Of a DNA stretch of 5,337 nt, positions 5,266 to 5,337 are shown in pieces. The position numbers were made by a program, and so were the translations under genes. Within the stretch, counting starts at the first letter, position 1, and every line of letters starts with the position of its first letter. The notes beneath the pieces are model-generated. The model ran no database searches. It saw only the letters and a program-made list of their open reading frames with translations, and was not told the DNA's origin. The DNA comes from an uncultured Synergistales bacterium (lineage in GTDB: Bacteria > Synergistota > Synergistia > Synergistales > Aminobacteriaceae), in NCBI GenBank assembly GCA_905233515.1, contig CAJOEQ010000078.1, forward strand, positions 1 through 5,337. The letters are read 5' to 3'.

Positions 5266-5337
5266 GTGAGAGAAAAATTCTTTATGTAAGGCGGGAGAAT
5301 TCATAAACGCTATTATAAATAATTTGAAAATTTTAGG

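Larger units (their letters stand above)
5036..5337. other. AT-rich intergenic region between divergent transcription units
   Basis: I see no supported gene here; the best short frame (ATG at 5141, 18 codons) lacks a ribosome site. The region holds the minus-strand leader of the DUF4230 gene and several possible -10 boxes, including TATAAT at 5131-5136 and 5260-5265. It also holds short direct repeats: TTTAGCT at 5103-5109 and 5120-5126, ATAAACGCT at 5250-5258 and 5303-5311, and GTGAGA at 5236-5241 and 5266-5271. The window ends in TTTTAGG, which may be the start of a ribosome site for a rightward gene outside it. Confidence 0.6.

Noticed and set aside
1..5337. Mobile elements, CRISPR arrays, defence or biosynthetic systems.
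   Set aside because: No transposase, integrase, terminal inverted repeats, spaced repeat array or unknown multi-gene cassette is visible. The content is housekeeping genes plus one orphan binding protein and one DUF gene.

Overview
The window is AT-rich bacterial chromosome carrying mostly housekeeping genes. It holds seven confident protein genes, one tRNA gene, two strong intrinsic terminators and several recognisable promoters. The gene content fits an anaerobic, probably gut-associated, low-GC bacterium. The short Cys-rich Mrp/NBP35 ATPase, the tandem-lobe solute-binding protein of about 270 residues and the archaeal-type nicotinate phosphoribosyltransferase between secG and rplM remind me of Synergistota (Synergistaceae). 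That placement is from memory and was not tested.

Left part (1-1934): an Mrp-type Fe-S carrier ATPase (101-910) is followed by an exported amino-acid-type solute-binding protein (1013-1828). Each has its own promoter, and the two promoters look alike: TGGnCA, an 18-base spacer, then TATAATATTA. After the binding protein lies a 22-codon mini-ORF (1841-1909) with a good ribosome binding site. Its first 18 bases nearly duplicate the start of the preceding gene.

Centre (1895-4382): a tRNA-Gly(CCC) gene with a clear promoter and encoded CCA is closed by a strong terminator at 2030-2061. Then comes a four-gene co-directional cluster: secG, a nicotinate phosphoribosyltransferase with a GTG start, rplM (L13) and rpsI (S9). 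The gaps are 17, 67 and 18 bases, so it is probably one operon joining protein export, NAD salvage and ribosome assembly. The 67-base gap before rplM contains a perfect 6-bp hairpin that may be a leader element. A strong hairpin plus T-run at 4345-4382 ends the operon.

Right part (4383-5337): a membrane-anchored DUF4230 protein lies on the minus strand, convergent with rpsI, and probably shares the terminator with it. Its best start is TTG at 5035, not the ATG at 5074, because a perfect AGGAGG sits 8 bases before the TTG. The last 302 bases hold no gene that I can support. They contain AT-rich sequence, short direct repeats and a rightward promoter that probably serves a gene starting beyond the window.

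I see no mobile element, CRISPR array, defence system or obvious novel system. The most interesting points are the unusual domain order of the solute-binding protein, the possible paralogue remnant behind it, the uncharacterised DUF4230 gene and the rplM leader hairpin.
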